Shown: in pieces, positions 24,208 through 37,849 of the stretch | Layout: the number at the start of each line of letters is the position of its first letter | Numbering within the stretch: position 1 is the first letter of the stretch | Assembly (NCBI GenBank): GCA_025345505.1 | Contig: JANVCC010000010.1 | Span: 42,993,772 to 43,057,771, forward strand | From: Todiramphus chloris collaris | Lineage: Eukaryota > Chordata > Aves > Coraciiformes > Alcedinidae | Reading direction: 5' to 3' | DNA length: 64,000 nucleotides | Made by a program: the position numbers and the translations under genes | The notes under the pieces: model-generated | What the model was told of the DNA's origin: nothing | Database searches by the model: none | Seen by the model: only the letters and a program-made list of their open reading frames with translations

Positions 24208-25644
24208 CTGAAAGAAGAAATGCTTGTTTATTTCAAAATTGCATAAAATATCACACATAAAATCATGGCTACTGAATTGTAAAGAAAAAAAAAGTGAGAG
24301 ATAGATGATAATACGTTTCATTTGTTAAAGAAAGTATAATCTGGAGGAAGTAATTAAGATTATACTTTTGAAATACGAGCAATGGCTACTTTAAAAAGAC
24401 TTCCTCAACCCTAGTTTTATTGCTGAGCATGATGTTACATGGCATGGAATATTCCTATGGTCCATTCAGGTCAGCTGTCCTGACTGTGTCCCCCCACACT
24501 TGTGATTAGGAGGCAGATGCTCATCTTCCAAAGAATGGCGTAACAGCATAATCATTAACAGATCTGCAGACTGCATCAGCCCAAACTTTTAGGTGCATCT
24601 GAATATTAAATATGACCACAGAAATGGTTCTCAGTGATTGGGGGCCTTGCCAGCTGAACAGCATTAGAACTGCCACTGAGTAAGTCCTTTTGCTGACCTC
24701 TGTCAATGTTGATTCTAATCTTTAAATAAGGAGAAAGGAATTTACCTAAGATTAAAGAGGGGAGGCAGTTTTAAACTATGATATTTATATTCCATATTTC
24801 ACTGAGGGGGCACAGGGAGTGTATTTCTGAAGTAATTCAGTAGCTGAAAATTCTGTAGCTGAAAATTTAACTCCTATGCTGCACAGCTGGGAGAGGAATT
24901 ACCTTAGGACACAGTCAAGAAAGTGAATTCAGACTAATAAAAACTTTGTGTATTGTTTCTCCAAGAAATTTTAAACACAGAATAGAGAACAAATGTAAGT
25001 GGTCTGTTAAGATTCAGTCTTCCTTTAGGTTTCTTTTAAGTTTTCATGAATTATTTTAACATGTTTTCTGAAGCAACGCACATTTTTGGCTGGCTTCAAA
25101 AGCAAACCCTTGAGTTGTAAACAGGAGAAAATTCTGGCATCATTTAGTGAAATAAAAATTGCAAGGATAAGAACACAAGGTAAGAAGCAAAAGTGAAATT
25201 ATATTCCAATTTGGCATTTTCTCAATTCAGTGGTTGATGGTTGATAAATTATAGCAGCATTATAGTAAATTATAGAAGTATTACAAAAGGAATTATAGAA
25301 GGAAATATCTGTCATCTGAAATAAGAATTTTGTTACTTATTTAGGGAAATAAAAATACTAGGGGAGAAATTAAAAGCAACCTTCAACTAACTCTCAAATT
25401 TTTAGAAAAAAATAATAACCGTACTATAACCGTTAGTACAATTGTACAGTTGCTGTATCTAGAAATTTTTTGAAGAATTATCTATCTTGTTTTGTTTTAA
25501 GCAGAAGGGGGAAAAAGGAAGTTTGTTACTAACTTGGCTACTGTCCAACTGATTTATTTTCCCTGAATTAAAAATTAAATTAAAAATGTGTGATTTTCTG
25601 TTGTTGGATGTATAAAAGCCTGCATGTCAATGCTGTATTTGCAG

Positions 25645-25738
25645 TGATCGACATGTTGGAAAAATTTTCTCCAAATCATCCTCCTTCATAGATTATGTCA
25701 GAAAGTCTCTGAAAAAGCTGGAATTGGATGATTCAAAG
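25645..25738 (+). CDS. METTL25: METTL25 coding exon E
   Basis: Completes a serine codon with exon D, then reads DRHVGKIFSKSSSFIDYVRKSL and ends KLELDDSK. HVGK-x-x-SK…F-x-DYVR-x-SLKKL is conserved in METTL25. Acceptor TTTGCAG, donor AAG|GTGAGT. It leaves in phase 0. Confidence 0.95.
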
Positions 25739-25885
25739 GTGAGTCACTAAATAGATATGACATGAAATTCTTATATCTGTGTAACTTCTTGAAGTCAGTA
25801 CCACAATGCAATGTTTAAGCCACTGAGTTAATTTATTTTGTATGTTGCTGTATAAATATAAAGCACTGTCATTTTTATTAATATC

Positions 25886-27907
25886 TTCAGAGACCTACTT
25901 GGAGGGATCCAGTGCATTAGGTAGGGGGACCAAAAAGAGCTTGTTAATATTCCAAGCCTCACTTCCTCCAAGTTAAAGAGCTGTCCATTTCTATGAATAA
26001 AAAATCAGGTAGAGGAGGCAGGAAACTTGCATGGATGAGTAAGGAGATTCTGGAAAAAATCAGATAGAAGTCTACAATATGTGGAAAAAGGAACTGGCCA
26101 CTTGGAAGGAATATAGGAATGCTATCAGAGTATGTGGGGGTGCAACAAGGAAGGCTAAGGCCCTCTTGGAATTAGATATTGCAAATTATGTAAAAGACAA
26201 GAAGGGCTTCTTCAAGTACCTCAGTAGTAAAAGAAAGGCTAGGGAAAATGTGGGCTCAGTGCTGAATGAGGTGGGTGCCCTGGTGATGGAGGATACAGTG
26301 AAGGCGGAGTTACTGAGTGCCTTCTTTGTTTCAGTCTTCACTGATAAGGCCACCCCTCAGGAATCCCAGTCCCTGGAGGTAAGAGAGAAAGTTTGGAGGA
26401 AGAAGGACTCTCCCTTGGTCGAGGAGGATGGCGTTAGAGATCATTTAGGCAAACTTGACACCCACAAATCCTTGGTGCCCAATGAGATGCACCCATAAGT
26501 GCTGAGGGTGCTGGCTGATATTATTGCTAAACCACTCTCCATTTTTGAAAGGTCATGGAGAACAGGAGCGGTGAGTGAAGAGTGGAGAAAGCTGGTGTCA
26601 TTCCAGTCTTCCAAAAGGGCAAGAAGGATTACCCAGGAAATTACAGTCCCATCAGCCTCACCTCCATCCCTGAAAAGGGGATGAAACAGCTCATTCTGGA
26701 GGTCATCTTTAAGCATGTGGAGGAAAAGAAGGTTTTCAGAGTAAGCAGCATATATTCACCAAGGGGATATTGTACTAGACCAGTTTGATAGCCTTCTATG
26801 ATGGCATGACTGGCTGGGTAGAGGAGGGAAGATCAGTGGATGTTGTTTACCTTGACTTCACCAAGGCTTTTGACACCATCTCCCATAACATCCTCATTGG
26901 AAGTGTGGGTGAGATGGGTGGACTGTGAAAGGGATTTAGAACTGGCTGAATAACAGAGCTCAGAGAATTGTGATGAGCTGTGCAGAGTCTAGTTGGAGGC
27001 CTAGTGGTGTTCCCCAGGGATCAGTAGTGGTTCCAATCCTGTTCAGTATATTCATCAATGACCTGGGTGAATGGACAGAGTGTATCCTCAGCAAGTTTGC
27101 TGATGATACAAGAACAGGAGAAGTGGCTGACACTCCAGAAGGCTGTGCTGCTATTCAGCAAGATGTGGACAGGCTGAAGAGTTGAGTGGAGGGGAAGCTA
27201 ATGAAGTTCGACAAGGGCAAGTGTGGAGTCCTGCACCTGGGGGGGAATAATCTCATGCACCCGTACAGGTTAGGTGTTGACCTACTGGATAGCAGCTCCA
27301 CGGAGAAGGACCTGGGAGTCCTGGTGGACAAGTTAACCATGAGCCACAAGTGTGCTCTTGTAGCAAAGAAGGCCAGTGGTATCCTGGGGTGCATTAAGAA
27401 GAGTGTGACCAGCAGTTTGAGGGAGGTTCTTCTCCCCCTATACTCTGCCCTAGTGAAGCCACATCAGGACAGGGAGATACTAGAGAGAGTCCAGCGGAGG
27501 GCGACGAGAATGATTAGGAGACTGGAACATCTCTTTTATGAGGAAAGGTTGAGATCCCTGGGGCTGTTTAGCCTGGAGAAGTGTAAGTATCTAAAGGGAG
27601 AGTGTAGAGAGGACAGGGCCAGTGTCTTTTCAGTGGTGCCCAGTAACAGTACAAGGGCAAGGGGCACAAAGTAGAACACAGGAAGTTCCACCTCCACATT
27701 AGGAAAAACTTCTTTATTATGAAGAGTGACAGAGCATTGAACAGGCTGCTCAGAGAGGTTGTAGAGTCTCCTCTGGAGACTTGCAAAACTTACCTGCATG
27801 CGTTCCTGTGTGACCTGCTCTAGGTGAACCTGCTTTAGCAGAGGAGTTGGACTAGATGATCTCCAGAGGTCCCTTCCAACTCCTACCATTATGTGATTCT
27901 GTGATTA
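25886..27907 (+). mobile_element. CR1 LINE, 5'-truncated, about 2.0 kb
   Basis: Same orientation as METTL25. It begins in the 5' part of ORF2 and carries, in element order and across several frames, VWKKELATWKEYRNAIRV (from about 26080), LGKLDTHKS, PGNYSPISLTSIPEKG, VVYLDFTKAFDTISHNIL (about 26845, motif A), SGVPQGSVV (about 27000), SKFADDT (about 27090, catalytic FADD box), DLGVLVDKLTMS and ILERVQRRATRMI. The 3' UTR ends ATTATGTGATTCTGTGATT. Frameshifts, in-frame stops and a small deletion before ILERVQ make it inactive. Complete CR1 is about 4.5 kb with two ORFs. ORF1 and most of the endonuclease are missing. Its mobility relied on reverse transcription primed at the target site, with the short 3' repeat as recognition tail. 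Confidence 0.93.
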
Positions 27908-29389
27908 ATAGAGTAAGTTGATACTTATTTTTATGTATTCAAAAAAACCCATATCAATGTTGGTTTTTGATGCTTTTGGAAATAGGCTTCCGTGTAAAAA
28001 TTCTTTAAAAGATTTTGGTTTAAAATTACTTTCTTCCAATGACTTTATATAAAACCAGTCCTTTTCTATACATGGTGCTCATGATCAGAATTTTCTTAAG
28101 CCTTTCCAGTATTTCTGAAGTTAATACTACAAATCTCCTTTGAGACAAAAAAAAAACCCAAAAAAACCCCCTCCCTTTTATACGTGCTGTCATTAGAGGT
28201 AAATATACTTTTCAAATGCTGAATGAAGCAGGCATGAAGAACTTCTTGCCTGTGCTGATACTATACATCCTGATAAAAGTACCTCTTGCACTCTTTGAAA
28301 TACAACTGAAATACAATCCTATACAAACATGTTGCTTTTTTGTATGTACTTTAGTTTTAATTGAAAGTGATCCAAAAAAACATGAATAATGAATCACACA
28401 GTAGACACTTTGACTCCTTTTTATTTTCTTTTTTTTTTCTGCAGCAATATTATCTTGATCCCTTTGGACATCTTTTGAAACTGAAAAATGTAACATTATA
28501 GCAAGAGGCAATTCCATCCATGCACTTTGTTTCTCTTACAATTTAGTTCCCAAAGTATTTTCAATTTATTCTAGCCTTTAAATAGTCTCCTTAGATAGTA
28601 TTTGAAGATCTTTGAAGGCCTAATACATTTTTTTCTTTAAATTAATAAATGTTAAGTAAAAATATTGAGATTTTTAAATAACTTCCCTTGATAAAGGAGT
28701 AAATTAAAAAAAAAAACAGATTTAAGCTTGTCTTTTGGAGATTTTTATGTTCTTGAGTGTCTTGTCTTAGTACTACAGCTGCTAAATTGGTCAACAGATG
28801 GCAACATAGCATTAGGCATGGAATATGGCTGTGAAGATCACAACCATGCTGTAAGAATAAGTTGTTCAATGGAGATACTGGAAAGTATTAGATTATTTAC
28901 AAATTTAGTACAAATCAAAGAAAAAGTAGGAGTGGCAAGTATGGAAAATATTTAAGGTAATTGTTATTGTAGTCTTTGGTAAAGCAATGCTTAAAATATG
29001 TAGTCAAATGTCAAATCACTTAAAATTTGCCAGACATATCAAACCATGAACTAGGAGAAAAATGCAAAACCAAGTAAATGCACATGATATTGGAATCATA
29101 CTTACAGCATTAAGAAGGAGACTTATGCCTGAAGTTCACTGTGTTTTAAAAGGATTATATTAAATTCTGTTTGCAAATTGAGTTACTTGTTTGCTTTTCT
29201 TTATAAATAGGCACTAACATCATGCCAAAAGTAAAATGGTGTCTTCCTTGGTATGTGTACAATCACCTAAAAGCGTTAGTGGGTTGTTTCTGCAATAATC
29301 CGCTTACTAAATAATTGATTAAACTCTGCCAGTAAAGACTTATACATTCTTTTCTTTAGAACTAGTAAGGATGGAAATGTTGTGTCACT

Positions 29390-30074
29390 ATGACTGATTT
29401 TAGCTGCCTTTTGCTATAAAAGGTCTGGACAAAGGCAAGTGGCCCTGAGAGAAAGATGTCTGTCAACACTACTTCAAGCTGCACATGTTTGTCTGGTTGC
29501 TAAAGACCCAATTCAAGTAAATGCTCATTTTTGTGTATATTCCTCCTCATTTTTATGCACAGCTGGCTGTACATACCGAAGACTGAACTTTATGCTGATG
29601 TAAACAATATTATATTTTATTTTCCAGCTATGTTGAAATCTGCAGCACCACAAAAACTGTGCTGTCTTGATATTACTGAGGGGAAAGTTGTTACTGCTCC
29701 CTCACCAGTGGTTCTGACACTGCAGTTTTCATGGTGGAGTCAGCACTGTATCTACATAATATTGGAGAATGTGTTAAATTCCTCTCTTCAGAAAAAAAAT
29801 ACTTACATAGCTAAAAATGTGATGAAGCCTAAACATTTGCTGTCAAACAGCACAAAAATCAAAGGAAAATTTATGCAGAATTTGTTTTCTAGATCTGTTT
29901 TAAAAAATGAACAAAAGAGCAGCTGTAGTCCGTGGACCAAACGTCTACTCTGTCTCCAGCAATGGCTAAAAATTCTTGCCTTGGGAAGAATATAAGGCGA
30001 GAGCGTGCATATATGAATGATACTTTGAGAATAATAAAAAATGTGCCCGTCCTTCACAAAAAAAAAAAAAGAGT
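29390..30074 (+). other. Poly(A)-tailed block, possible retrocopy or retroposed 3' UTR
   Basis: An AATAAA hexamer at about 30034 is followed after about 20 bp by a run of 14 A (about 30058-30071), the spacing expected of a polyadenylated cDNA inserted in + orientation. The 5' limit is unknown. A 154-codon frame upstream (29531-29995) has no motif I know. Near 29930-29965 the minus strand instead resembles the old CR1-type 3' UTR string GCTGGAGACAG, so at least part may be older repeat. No matching flanking duplication was found. Confidence 0.3.
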
Positions 30075-30341
30075 CAATCAATGCACAACTCTATTTAGGT
30101 GATATTAAAAAACCAGCTAAAACTTAGTTACACTGTGTAATGCAACCAGAGAACTATGAGAAAAAAATGTTTGCATATGAGTCTCTGTTTTACATGTGCA
30201 AAAAAATATTTTCTAAAAGCCAGAAGTCAGAAAACTGCGAGTCTCATGTCTTTTACTACGCTTGTCAGAAAATTGAAGAGAGTTTAATGTCTGCATGATA
30301 ATAAATGTACTGGGACATAGAGGGGTAGCAGCACAAAGTTT

Positions 30342-30581
30342 TTATGAGTCAATGCCAGGGTTTGGTAGCTTGGCACATACAGTCAAGTTGTGCATATTTT
30401 TGATCACTGTGCCTGAATCTGAACTGTGGGACACAAACTTCCTTCCAAATTCATGGTTCATGATGAGCATCACAGCTGCTTCCTTTATGTACACCAGTGC
30501 CTCTGTTCCTGGTGCAATCCGGTTGTTTTCCAGTCTCGCCAGATGTGGAAGCAGGATAAAGAGTGCAAGCTCATATAACAC
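30342..30581 (-). pseudogene. Unrecognised coding-like antisense block (79 codons open)
   Basis: The minus frame is open for 79 codons and reads like a real protein, for example LYELALFILLPHLARLENN and EALVYIKEAAVMLIMNHEFG, ending NPGIDS before TAA. An in-frame TAG lies immediately upstream. The composition (amphipathic helices, few low-complexity residues) resembles an all-helical repeat protein. I do not recognise it. It may be an exon relic, a fragment of a retrocopy, or an unannotated exon on the opposite strand. The + strand is also open here (30295-30585), so coding is not proven. Confidence 0.3.
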
Positions 30582-30876
30582 CTAACCTGCCTTGATACTC
30601 ATGTTTGTAAGTGTATGCCTTTTGCTAAATATAGAACTGATGAAGATGAAGATTCCTATCATGTATAAATATCCAAACAGTAAATTCATTTTTGCTATTG
30701 TTTTTCAGTAAAGTTCTTTAATCATGCCAATTCTTCATGTGAGGAAACCCCTCTGCCTTTTTCATTTGTGAAATAGACATGAAGATCTTTGCTTATTTGA
30801 AGAACCACACCCTTCATGAAAAGATTGTCAACTGGAAGTGAGTTAAAATGAGACAAAATAGTAAACTAGTTTTTCT

Positions 30877-30941
30877 ACAAAAAAAACCCACACAAAACAA
30901 AAAACAAACCCAAAACAAACAAACAAAAAACCACAACAAAC
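30877..30941. repeat. (AAAC)n-like A/C-rich tract
   Basis: About 65 bp made almost only of A and C (AAAACAAACAAACAAAAAACC-like). Simple repeat. Confidence 0.85.
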
Positions 30942-33900
30942 CCAAGATATTTACCAAACACCCAGATGTTACTTTTAGGGAGTGAAGTTTCCTATTACCT
31001 TAGCCAAAATAATATTGTCCACTGTTTCTTTTCAGTGTGGAAGAGCCTGTCAAGTCCAGATGAAACACTGAGATGCACATGAACTATATTTTTCTGCCTT
31101 TCAGTACAGGATCATTCCTTTCACACATCTCTTTACCTCAGTAGTAAAACTTCAGATATACACTATGATTGCTGAGTATCTGACAAAATATTCACATTTT
31201 GTGAGGGCAGGGAGAGGTCTTTTGGTGTGAGCTTGATGCTTCACAGGTGGTATTGTTTCTAACTTTATAACTAATGGGATTGCTTTGTGGGCCATGGATC
31301 CCTGCACAGGATTTAGGGGTCTGGATATACACCAAGGCAATATTTCATACCTGTTTTTTTTTTCTTTGACATAGCTTATTTTGTTCCTATATATGCCATA
31401 TTGCGTGGGCAGAGAGTTCAATGTTGCGTACATATGGATGAAGTTCCTTCTATCAGAAGATTCCTTTTCCCTTTTATTCACTGTTTTACCTAATTTTACG
31501 TGAATGGGAGACTCGAGAGAGTGAAAATTCCTCTCTGTTCTTTCTTGTAGAGGAACTGGTCACCCTTATATTTAGTCTTGCTGCTTTCAAACAGCAAAAG
31601 CAATTGCTCCAATTGGTCCTTCTTTGGCAGAATGTGTTTCAGCTCTGTTTGTAGCTGCCTTTCAAATGGATTTAAAACAAAGCCTCTTTATAAATACATT
31701 TGGTTGCTGCTCAAGACAGCAAACACTACAAATGGCATTGCCACAGCAAAAAATCCTTGTGTAAGAACTTAAGTATTTCTAGAGTCTTTGAAGGAAAAAA
31801 AAAAAAAACCCAGACATTCTTAAATTGCCTGATGTCCTGTACTTATTGTGGTAGATTATCAAAAGATTTTTCATAGGGCCTGGCTTTAAGGTGATTAAAA
31901 GGAGAAAGTGCTTGCAAGGCTAAGGCCTGGATGTGTCTCTGGCAGACTTTTTTGATCTATGACCCAGCTAGGATCAATTTCTGCTAGTAAGTGAGAGCCT
32001 CAGCGGGTGGAGCTGTTTAACAAAGAGAAGCTGGTCCGGAGTCCTGTAAAGTGCAGTCTGGAAATAAGGAGGGAATACTATTTAATGCCACATCCGGGTT
32101 GCAGGAGGTTATACAGGGCTGGAAACACTCCTGACACATCCACAAAGAAAAGCTATTAGTCACTTTGATTTCATCTCCTGCTATATACACGCTATAGGTA
32201 CTGCTATGGGCTAATAGCATATAAGGTAGTTACTTTGTCTTAGTCAAAATACTTCAGAAATCACTTAAACCTTTCAAATGTAGACATATGCTGGGTAGAT
32301 ACAATAGCAATTTCAGAGCTAGGGTCACCTTAAGCTTTCACACACAAAGAGCAGTTTGTGTGCCTGTCAGCAAGTGTGTTGCAGATTTACTTGGTTTTGT
32401 TTCACCAAGTCTCCCATGACTGGTGTATTTCCACTTTGAACAGTCTGGTGTCTGCCTGTAACCTGAAATTTCTGGGGCTCTTTCCCCAGAATAAGTCATT
32501 TATTTGGCAGGTGCTCCACCTAACAACCTGAGATGAGATCTGCAACAATAAACAGATGGTTAGTGCTCAGTTTCCACCATCCTGATCAGACTTCTTAAAA
32601 ACAGCTGCTGCCCATTTGTATTTTCTGATCCTGTGCTTCAGGTAGAGCACTCCAACAAGATTTACAGCTGCCAGGTATCAATCAGCAGGTCAGTAAAGGG
32701 CACTAGATGCTTGTGTTACTCACTGTACCCATCACAGTAGCATTTACATTAATAACACAGTAAGAGAAACTCATGTCCTGTAAAAAGCTCATTTATCATC
32801 TTAAGTAATTTAAACAACTTTGATATTTGATATATTATGTCTATTAATGTTAGACTCAAAATATTTCAAAGCCTTGATGTAGCTGTGTAGCTAAATTTAG
32901 ATGCAAATCATATCATCTTGTATATTCTACAAAGGTTATGTATTAAGCAGTATATTTAATTAAATAAGTGTATTAGTGCTTTCTTTCTCTTCAATAAGTA
33001 AAACTTTTAAATGTATTTATAATTAATTTTATATTTTTTCTTATTTTTATACAAATCTCTGAAAATATCACATGGAATTAATTTTTAAAGTAATCCTTTT
33101 CATATGTTAATTATGCTTGCATTTTAAATATAATTAAATAAATCCAAATATATCTGATATACATTGGGATTATTAGTTCAGTTTTACTGGAATTCCTAAA
33201 TTAATTCCCTTCGCTAAAGTCAAAAGTCTGAGATTTTTAAGCCTATAACGCAATAACTGATTCTGATTTTTTTTTTAATACTATGTTAAATAATATGTTA
33301 ATTTAAAAAATAACTTGGTTTACACTTAGAGCAAAAATATGGTTGTATTCCAGGTTTCAGTGATGTATCACTGGTTTAGAACTGCAGCTTTAATGTATGT
33401 TTCCTTTTTATAATTTCTCAGTTGGCACAGTGAACATGGATTATGGAGATGTCTTCTCTTATTTTAAGATGAGGCAGTTATTCATGTTAGCTAAATCCAT
33501 ATTTAAAATATTGGCCTCAGTCCTGAATAAATTTTCAGCAGACATAAATTATGCTGTGCTTGCTTGCATTTATTTATATGATAATAGCGCTCGTTTTAAA
33601 ATTAGTGACAATTTACTTTGTTCAGATTCCTGTAGTATTAGATGGAAACACTTCAGCTAAAGCCTTGTAAAGCCAGGAACTTAAAGATTGGACTTTCAAA
33701 GACTCCTGCTAAGAGACTCAGATGTCCTGATTCCATAAATGCTTTGTGAAAATGCAGTGGTAAATATACATTGCAGGTAACTTCACAGCCAGTAGCTGGA
33801 AAAATGTTTGGAAACACCTTTTGAGTTTCTTGGAATTCATCCTAAGAGCGTATTTTTTCCCTTTCCAGACCAAAACAGGAACCATCTGTCAAGGCCTTAC

Positions 33901-36400
33901 AAACTTTGTAATGACCCTAAAGAACATGCAGGTGGAAGCCCTGTACCCCTGTGTTGGCCCTCAGTCCAACCTTTGTCATGGGTTGCCCTTGTTTTAGTCC
34001 CTAATCATGTTCTACTAATGTAATTGTGAGTACCTTTTGAGGATATTCCGTCTTGTTTCCATAGATGTGCTTCTCGTACAATGCCATTTGCTATTTATCA
34101 CATAGATTTCCTAGTTTGGTCCTACACCAGCTGTGCTTCAGATGTTCTAATGTTCTGATTCATTGAACACAACTATGTCAAAATATGTTCAACAGAATGT
34201 TTTGCAAGTTTTTTTGTATTTTTAAACCATACAATTAAGAGACACTATGCTTCGTACACCTCATTGACAAGCAATGTTGTAATTAAATGAGCAGGTGATC
34301 CTGGGATGAGATAAAAAGCCTCTGTTCTTATGGAGCTTTTCAGGATAAGTTGATGTACAGTGTTTAGAAAGCAGCACTTTTTAAAAACCAAGTGTTTGTG
34401 CAGTTTCATCCTTCCTAGAAAATGCTTAATCTCACACAGCCATGTGAGAACAGTCTAAAGTAACAGGCTGATCTTTACTTCTTCCACCTTTGGTACAGAT
34501 ATGTTTAAACTTTTGTGGGCAAAAGTAGTTTTTCATATGAATTTCTGATTCACTGACCTTACAAGATTTTGACCAAAGGAGCATGGCATTCTCTAAACCT
34601 ATCCCAAAGGATTAGTTGAGTGAAGAATTTCTAAGCTTAATTTTATCACTCATGTGAACTCTTTAACCAAATGGTTTTCTTTTACTTCCTAAATTCAGAT
34701 GGTTTAATGTGTTATTAATTTCTCATCTGTAATATTTATCAGTTTCTGAAAATTTGAGTCTTAGCTAGAGAATTACTACTGGTAAATTAATAATTTAATT
34801 TTTAGTGTGGTGTGCTATTTGATATACCTATGGACTAAACCAATATAGTTATAAAATAGCTTTATTGGAAGAATGCTAAGTGCAACCAGAATGTTTTCTG
34901 GGCTTTGTGATAGTCTCTCTTGTTTTTGGTTTGGGTTTTTTATTTCATTTCTGTCAGCTCAATTACATTGAAAGAAACTACTTTATTGGAAGTGACATAT
35001 TATTCAGGTAGACAATACTGCTGTTAGTGTGAAAAGAGTGTGACTAGCTCTTTTGCTATAAGAAAACATTTTAAAATGCCTTCCCCCCTTCCTGGGCATT
35101 TATCAGTGTCTTTTTAAAACATCATTGCACTGTATTCACTGTATTGTTTCTACTTTTGCTGCTTTTTATTGTGTACAGCCATTGGGCAAACATGGAGCCA
35201 AAGCCAAAAAAATACTCTTCACTTTCCTGTGAATTCAAACATGGCAATTAACTGTCTAAACAGAAAAAAAACCAAAGGCACTATATGAATTTTCACACTT
35301 AATGCATTTTACGATTGTTGAAGAGTTGCCTTTCCTAACTTATTTTATTGGACAGAAGGAATTTCAGCTTGCAGATTTCCTGATTCACTTATTAGTTAGG
35401 GAAATACTGAATGAAAGCTCAGGTAACACTTACATTATAGCCTGTAAAGTATATATGCATAATACTGTTTTCAAGTATAATTCTTATTCAGACAAAATGC
35501 TATCCTAATTTTGGTAGCATAACATTTTAGTCTGACAGGAAATCTTAAGAGACTTTTATTTCAATTAGATACAATCATAAATAATATAGATTGCATTAAT
35601 TTTAAATGCATTTTAAACAAAGTTGTAAATATACTTCAGTTTCTCAGTAATTTCATTATCTGTTTTACACTATATTACATGACATTACAATTTTTAACTA
35701 CCTCAGTCATGGGAAAATTGTAAAATGTTGCTGTACAATATGGTCTCCCAAGTCTTTTGAACTCATCTAAGTCACTGTTTTGCTAAAAGCGTTGCCTTAG
35801 CACTTTCTTGTACTTGTTCATGATAATGCTGGTTCAAGAAGAGAGAGGAAACATGGAAATGTGCAGTCAGTGGAAGGGCAAGCAGTCCCTTTGAGGCAGC
35901 CAAGAGAAATTACATCTTTTCTAACAGACTGTGGAAAAACATCCTTAGGCTTTATCTCTCCTCTGTAGGGCCTGTGCAGTGTGACTTTCAGCCAAAGTAC
36001 TCTTAGTCTGGGGAAGGGGACAACTCTGAAAAAATACTCTCTGGAGAACCTTTTGCCTGTGTGTTTTCTTCTTAGCCTGTGCTTAATCAGTATCTTTGTG
36101 GGATTGAAATCTAACTTGGGTGTCCTCAGGCTTGTGGTATCTCACATGCTTTCAGGGCTCTGTTGACAGTATCCCAGTGTTCACAACAGATGAGTCTGAC
36201 CTACAGCATAGTTTTAATACCACCTCCACCATATGGTTATAACTAGGTCAATGGAGACCTTAATGCCCTCTAGTTCCACTTGGTTGTTTCAGCTATTTGA
36301 GCAACCACACCAATCCACGAAGAAATTAGTTTAAAAGAAAGAATGCAAAGAGACACGGTGCTTTTGTTCTCAACTTGATAAAGACCAGGGAATATTGTTG

Positions 36401-36718
36401 CTAAATCAACAAAGAAAGACTGGCCAAAACCTCTCTGCATGTATTGGAAGTTACTTGAGTATCAGTGTCATAAGCTAGATCTTTGAGTGCATAATCGTTA
36501 TTAAGACAAGTGCATGATATATGTATTTGGTTTTTTTCATGCATGTTCATAGTTATCAACATCATAACGTAAGAAAAAAGTTCAGTGCCATGTGTTCTAA
36601 GAAATTTTATTGGATAAACGTCTGGCAGCCCTTCATAGAGAACAGTTGCATGGACAATCCCAGTGGCTAAATGGGGCTTGCTTTGCATGTGTAAATGCAG
36701 CTCTGTTCCTAAAATCAA
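36401..36718 (-). other. Unrecognised minus-strand open frame (105 codons)
   Basis: Open for 105 codons beginning at an acceptor-like ACTGTTTGATTTTAG and reading GTELHLHMQSKPHLATGIVH, then VLYEGLPDVYPIKFL. The first 60 residues look more protein-like than the rest. I recognise no domain. It is most likely chance or a very old relic, and is listed because it is one of several such antisense blocks in this intron. Confidence 0.15.
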
Positions 36719-37768
36719 ACAGTAATTTACTGAAGTAATTTTATTGAAGTAATTTTACTTCACCTTGGAAGCATAGCTGAAGATTGTTTGGGTACCTTTT
36801 AAGAACTGAAGGCAGGTGTCAAGCTGTTGCAGTTTCAGACAAAGCCAGTGTTATCTGGGTTTTAGTCTTCTAAAATTGACCACATATCTAGCTACCAGTT
36901 ACCCTTTTTGTGCCCTTTTCTATCTGCTTTTTGGTGGGCACTTTCTCTGTTTCCTAACTGGGCTGTTGCATTGAATTGATTCACTCATCAAGCTTTTAAC
37001 TGAGGGAGGCACAATTTGGAATAGTAAGTAATCTATCTGTGACAGGAGGATGCATTCAGCTGGAATATGTAGTAAGCATGGAGGGACTGGAAAAGCATTT
37101 GGGCTCAGTACACAAGCACACAACATCCAAGAGACATTTTTGACTCGGCTTTTTATTTGCCAAATATTTCACAACTTCTTTTCTTTTACTTTGAATGCTT
37201 CATGTTGAAAAATGGAGAACATAAAGGAAGAAAATGCAGAAGGGTTTAATGCTCGCATTTTTACAAATACAGACTTTGTATTTTAATTCCAAATAGCTTG
37301 TAATTTTAAATATCCATTATACTAAACCTCTTTTAATTCTTAGTTGAAATGAAAAGCTTACAGGGCAGAGGTTAAATAAACTCTTTTGTTTATCTCATGA
37401 CTGATGTATTGTGGTTGATTTGACTCCTTAGATGAGAAGAGGGGGGGGAAAAAAAAAAAACCCTCAGATATTTGCACAGCTTTTCTGAAAATAAAATAGC
37501 AACAAGACCAAAAAAGTCAAAATTAGTACTACCAGATCAGCTACTCAACCTTGCCTCTATATTTGGGAAAAAGTACTTTCTAAATTGTAGAAGTATGACT
37601 GAAAGACTAGAAAAGTTTTTCTAACCTATCCCCTTGTTTTAAGACAGTTAGAAGTTTGTGTCATTCCTGAAAAATATGTGTTGAATATTCTTAAAGCTTC
37701 TTGTGATGGAGGCTGACAACCTCCCCAGTCATAAATTAACAGAGAAAGTTTCTTCAAGTTTTTGGCTG

Positions 37769-37792
37769 ATTTTTTTTTTTTTTTTTTTCCCC
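37769..37792. repeat. T/C homopolymer tract
   Basis: A run of about 20 T followed by C6. It sits just before old antisense LINE DNA and is simple sequence. Confidence 0.8.
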
Positions 37793-37849
37793 CCCTGCAA
37801 TGCAAGCCAGTTAGTTCTTATCCTATCCACCATAGACACTGTGAACAAA

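Larger units (their letters stand above)
22612..25644 (+). other. METTL25: METTL25 intron (3.0 kb) with solo LTR
   Basis: Holds an 807-bp antisense solo LTR (22805-23611) and, just after it, a coding-like antisense block (23703-24207). The rest, 24208-25644, is AT-rich with only small local duplications such as a 15-bp tandem near 24840-24867. Confidence 0.85.

Noticed and set aside
26079-27674. Several + open frames that look like real protein
   Set aside because: They are pieces of CR1 ORF2, not host genes, and are merged into the mobile element.
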